The translations under genes were made by a program, and so were the position numbers. Below the pieces are notes generated by a model. The model did not search any database. It was not told the DNA's origin and saw only the letters and a list, made by a program, of their open reading frames with translations. From assembly GCA_030142905.1 (NCBI GenBank), contig JASJOG010000082.1:216001-280000 (forward strand): a DNA stretch of 64,000 bases. The letters run 5' to 3'. Below are positions 61,701 to 64,000 of the stretch, in pieces (position 1 is the stretch's first letter; each line of letters opens with the position of its first letter). The stretch comes from Heliopora coerulea. Lineage: Eukaryota > Cnidaria > Anthozoa > Scleralcyonacea > Helioporidae.

Positions 61701-62870
61701 AAAGGGGTTAACCCACGGTTTTTGGTGATTTTTCGACGAATTTTGAAATAGCGAAATAAGGTCGAAATAGGAAAGATTAGATAAAGGAATGTAGTTTTGT
61801 ATTAATTTGAGTCATTTTAGAGTAAAACTGTCACAACTTTTTGAGGTCAAAATATTTCGCAAAAAAGTAAAGGGGTTAACCCACGGTTTTTGGTGATTTT
61901 TCGACGAATTTTGAAATAGCGAAATAAGGTCGAAATAGGAAAGATTAGATAAAGGAAGGTAGTTTTGTATTGATTTGAGTCGTTTTGGAGTTATATTGTT
62001 GTCAATTTGTGAGGTGGAAAAATTTGGCAAAAAGGTAAAGGGGTTAACCCACGGTTTTTGGTGATTTTTCGACCAATTTTTAAATAGCGAAATAAGGTCG
62101 AAATAGGAAAGATTAGATAAAGGAAGGTAGTTTTGTGTTGATTTTAGTCATTTTAGGGTTATATTGTTGTCAATTTGTGAGGTTGAAAAATTTGGCAAAA
62201 AGGTAAAGGGGTTAACCCACGGTTTTTGGTGATTTTTCGACGAATTTTGAAATAGCGAAATAAGGTCGAAATAGGAAAGATTAGATAAAGGAAAGTAGTT
62301 TTGTGTTGATTTTAGTCATTTTAGGGTTATATTGTTGTCAATTTGTGAGGTTGAAAAATTTGGCAAAAAGGTAAAGGGGTTAACCCACGGTTTTTGGTGA
62401 TTTTTCGACCAATTTTTAAATAGCGAAATAAGGTCGAAATAGGAAAGATTAGATAAGGGAAGGTAGTTTTGTGTTGATTTTAGTCATTTTAGGGTTATAT
62501 TGTTGTCAATTTGTGAGGTTGAAAAATTTGGCAAAAAGGTAAAGGGGTTAACCCACGGTTTTTGGTGATTTTTCGACCAATTTTTAAATAGCGAAATAAG
62601 GTCGAAATAGGAAAGATTAGATAAAGGAATGTAGTTTTGTATTAATTTGAGTCATTTTAGAGTAAAACTGTCACAACTTTTTGAGGTCAAAATATTTCGC
62701 AAAAAAGTAAAGGGGTTAACCCACGGTTTTTGGTGATTTTTCGACCAATTTTGAAATAGCGAAATAAGGTCGAAATAGGAAAGATTAGATAAAGGAAGGT
62801 AGTTTTGTATTGATTTGAGTCGTTTTGGAGTTATATTGTTGTCAATTTGTGAGGTGTAAAAATTTGGCAA
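54400..62870. repeat. Right-hand subarray dominated by GTCACAACTTTTTG tails and GTCGTTTTGGAG variants
   Basis: Near 54,413, 59,457, 59,961, 60,969, 61,641, 61,977 and 62,817 the common GAGTCATTTTAGAG reads GAGTCGTTTTGGAG. Spacings of 504 and 1,008 bp (3 and 6 monomers) between neighbours show local trimer expansion. Most monomers here alternate with the GTCACAACTTTTTGAGG tail and the GAATGTAGTTTTGTATTAAT variant. Confidence 0.7.
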
Positions 62871-63043
62871 AAAGGTAAAGGGGTTAACCCACGGTTTTTG
62901 GTGATTTTTCGAGCAATTTTAAACTAGCAAAATAAGATGGAAATATGAAAAATTAGCGAAGGGAAGGGAGTTTGGCATTGATTTCAGTCATTTTAAGGTA
63001 AAACTGTGATCACTTTTTGAGGTCGAAATACTTCGCGAAAAAG

Positions 63044-63735
63044 TAAAGGGGCTAACCCACGGTTTTTGGTGATTTTTCGACCAATTTTGAAATAGGGAAA
63101 TAAGGTCGAAATAGGAAAGATTAGATAAAGGAAGGTAGTTTTGTTTTGATTTGAGTCATTTTAGGGTAAAACTTTGACCACTTTTTGAGGTCAAAATATT
63201 TGGCGAAAAGGTAAAGGGGTTAACCCACGGTTTTTGGTGATTTTTTGATGAATTTTAAACTAGCGAAATAAGATTGGAATATGAAAGATTAGCGAAGGGA
63301 AGGTAGTTTGGTATTGATTTCAGTCATTTTAGGGTAAAACTGTGATCACTTTTTGAGGTCGAAATATTTCGCCAAAAAGTCAAGGGGTTAAAACACGGTT
63401 TTTGGTGATTTTTTGACCGATTTTTAAATAGCGAAATAAGGTCGAAATATGAAAGATTAGCTATGGGAAGGTAGTTTTTCATTGATCTGAATCATTTTAT
63501 GGTTATATTGTTGTCAATGTTCGAGGTGGAAAAATTTCGAAAAAAGGTAAAGGGGTTAACCCTCGGTTTTTGGTGATTTTTTTTACCAAATTTAAATAAT
63601 GATGTAAGTTGGATATATGAAAGATCAGCGAGGGGAATGTAGTTTGGCATTGATTTCAGTAACTTTAAGCGAAATGTTTGGTTAATTTTGGAATATGCAA
63701 TATTTCGAAAAAAAGTAAATGTGTTAATAAAGTTG
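63044..63735. repeat. Decaying right edge of the satellite array
   Basis: The last four or so monomers keep the 168-bp spacing (anchors at 63,044, 63,212, 63,380, 63,548 and 63,716) but accumulate substitutions step by step: GGGGCTAACCC, GGGGTTAAAACACGG, GGGGTTAACCCTCGG, then TGTGTTAATAAAG. By 63,735 similarity is gone. This is the usual picture at an old array border. Confidence 0.85.
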
Positions 63736-64000
63736 GTTTTTATGAAAGTTATATATATATATATATACATAGACATATATTAAGGCATATTTTAGCTCTC
63801 ATATTCTACCTTTATCTATTTATTGGCAGCAAATATACTAGCATTAACGCCAACTTCGAACTCGCTGAAAGAAAACCACATTCATTTTATTAAATGGACA
63901 GGAATTTACAATTGTTGCGTGGAAAATAACATGATTACTATACACACCCAACTTTAGTATTAAAAGGCGTTCAATAGCGCCAGTACACGACCATTAACAC
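63736..64000. other. Unassigned right flank with a short (TA)n tract
   Basis: TA repeats at 63,750-63,768, then AT-rich single-copy-looking DNA to the window end. I see no LINE sequence continuing the fragment that was cut at the left junction, and no gene. Confidence 0.6.

Larger units (their letters stand above)
14661..63735. repeat. 168-bp satellite DNA array, about 292 monomers, head to tail
   Basis: One AT-rich monomer repeats without interruption for about 49 kb. Using TAAAGG of each monomer as anchor, the first lies at 14,663 and the last full one at 63,548: 48,885 bp, or 291 x 168 minus 3. Nine single-base indels were seen and explain the difference: deletions near 14,843, 29,789, 31,299, 39,873, 46,821 and 51,860, and insertions near 55,085, 55,127 and 61,482. 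Each monomer has a GGGTTAACCC palindrome (an HpaI site, GTTAAC, in nearly every copy), then GGTTTTTGGTGATTTTTCG, an inverted pair TTTCGACC / GGTCGAAA, and AAAGATTAGATAAAGGAAGG. The tail comes in two main versions. No foreign insertion, gene or spacer lies inside. Period length and homogeneity resemble centromeric satellites; that role is inference. Confidence 0.98.

Noticed and set aside
14661..63735. CRISPR-like array
   Set aside because: The repeats are contiguous with no unique spacers, the unit is 168 bp, and the setting is eukaryotic.
14661..63735. CENP-B box in the satellite
   Set aside because: TTTCGACCAATTTTTA shares only the TTCG half; the CGGG part is absent on both strands. A CENP-B-type site is not supported.
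14661..63735. Telomere-like TTAGGGTTA in many monomers
   Set aside because: It is a single partial match within a diverse monomer, not a tandem TTAGGG run.
30061..63776. Repeated minus-strand open frames of 72-94 residues inside the satellite (KNHQKPWVNPFTF pattern)
   Set aside because: The monomer is 168 bp, 56 codons, so any frame that is open in one monomer stays in phase in the next. A stop (usually TGA) falls once per monomer unless a variant such as GTCGTTTTGG removes it. There are no start signals, no codon bias and no domain; these are by-products of the period.

Overview
The window is eukaryotic and comes from an animal. It holds a spliced gene with GT-AG introns and PARP10/PARP14-type domains, fragments of LINE and Penelope-like retroelements, a MITE, AT-rich introns and a very long satellite array. 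The repeat families and the PARP14-like immune-type gene fit a marine invertebrate, most likely a cnidarian such as a stony coral or sea anemone. That assignment is inference from family resemblance, not a species call.

Left part (1-14,660). Positions 1-1332 carry a decayed LINE endonuclease on the minus strand. From 1837 to 9600 runs the 3' portion of one plus-strand gene. It has four RRM-like repeats, each encoded by a pair of exons, then a linker exon and an 814-codon last exon. That last exon has a KH-like start, a long disordered stretch, a second KH-like part and a C-terminal degenerate macro domain. No ADP-ribosyltransferase domain follows. Ten exons were placed by reading splice sites and phase, and they join into one open frame of 1245 codons plus stop. 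The 5' end of the gene was not found.

Two Penelope-like element fragments lie inside and downstream of this gene (about 3140-3620 plus, about 9950-11,131 minus). Each is followed at a similar distance by a hammerhead-ribozyme-like core. At 12,514-13,420 is a frameshifted coding relic split by a 220-bp MITE with perfect 30-bp inverted ends. A (TA)n tract follows, then the 5' end of an RTE-like LINE (about 13,804-14,650) that stops abruptly at the satellite.

Right part (14,661 to about 63,735). Almost 49 kb, three quarters of the window, is one head-to-tail array of an AT-rich satellite with a 168-bp period. Anchors at 14,663 and 63,548 are 48,885 bp apart, which is 291 x 168 minus 3. The array has higher-order structure: a 22-monomer (3,696-bp) unit, 9-, 12- and 5-monomer duplications, and 30- to 33-monomer duplications that share private indels. 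The monomer appears to be an old dimer of about 84-bp halves and carries two dyads. The right edge decays over several monomers; the left edge is sharp. A nucleosome-sized, homogenised satellite with higher-order repeats is a candidate centromeric or pericentromeric block. No genes were found inside it. The last 265 bp are unassigned AT-rich DNA.
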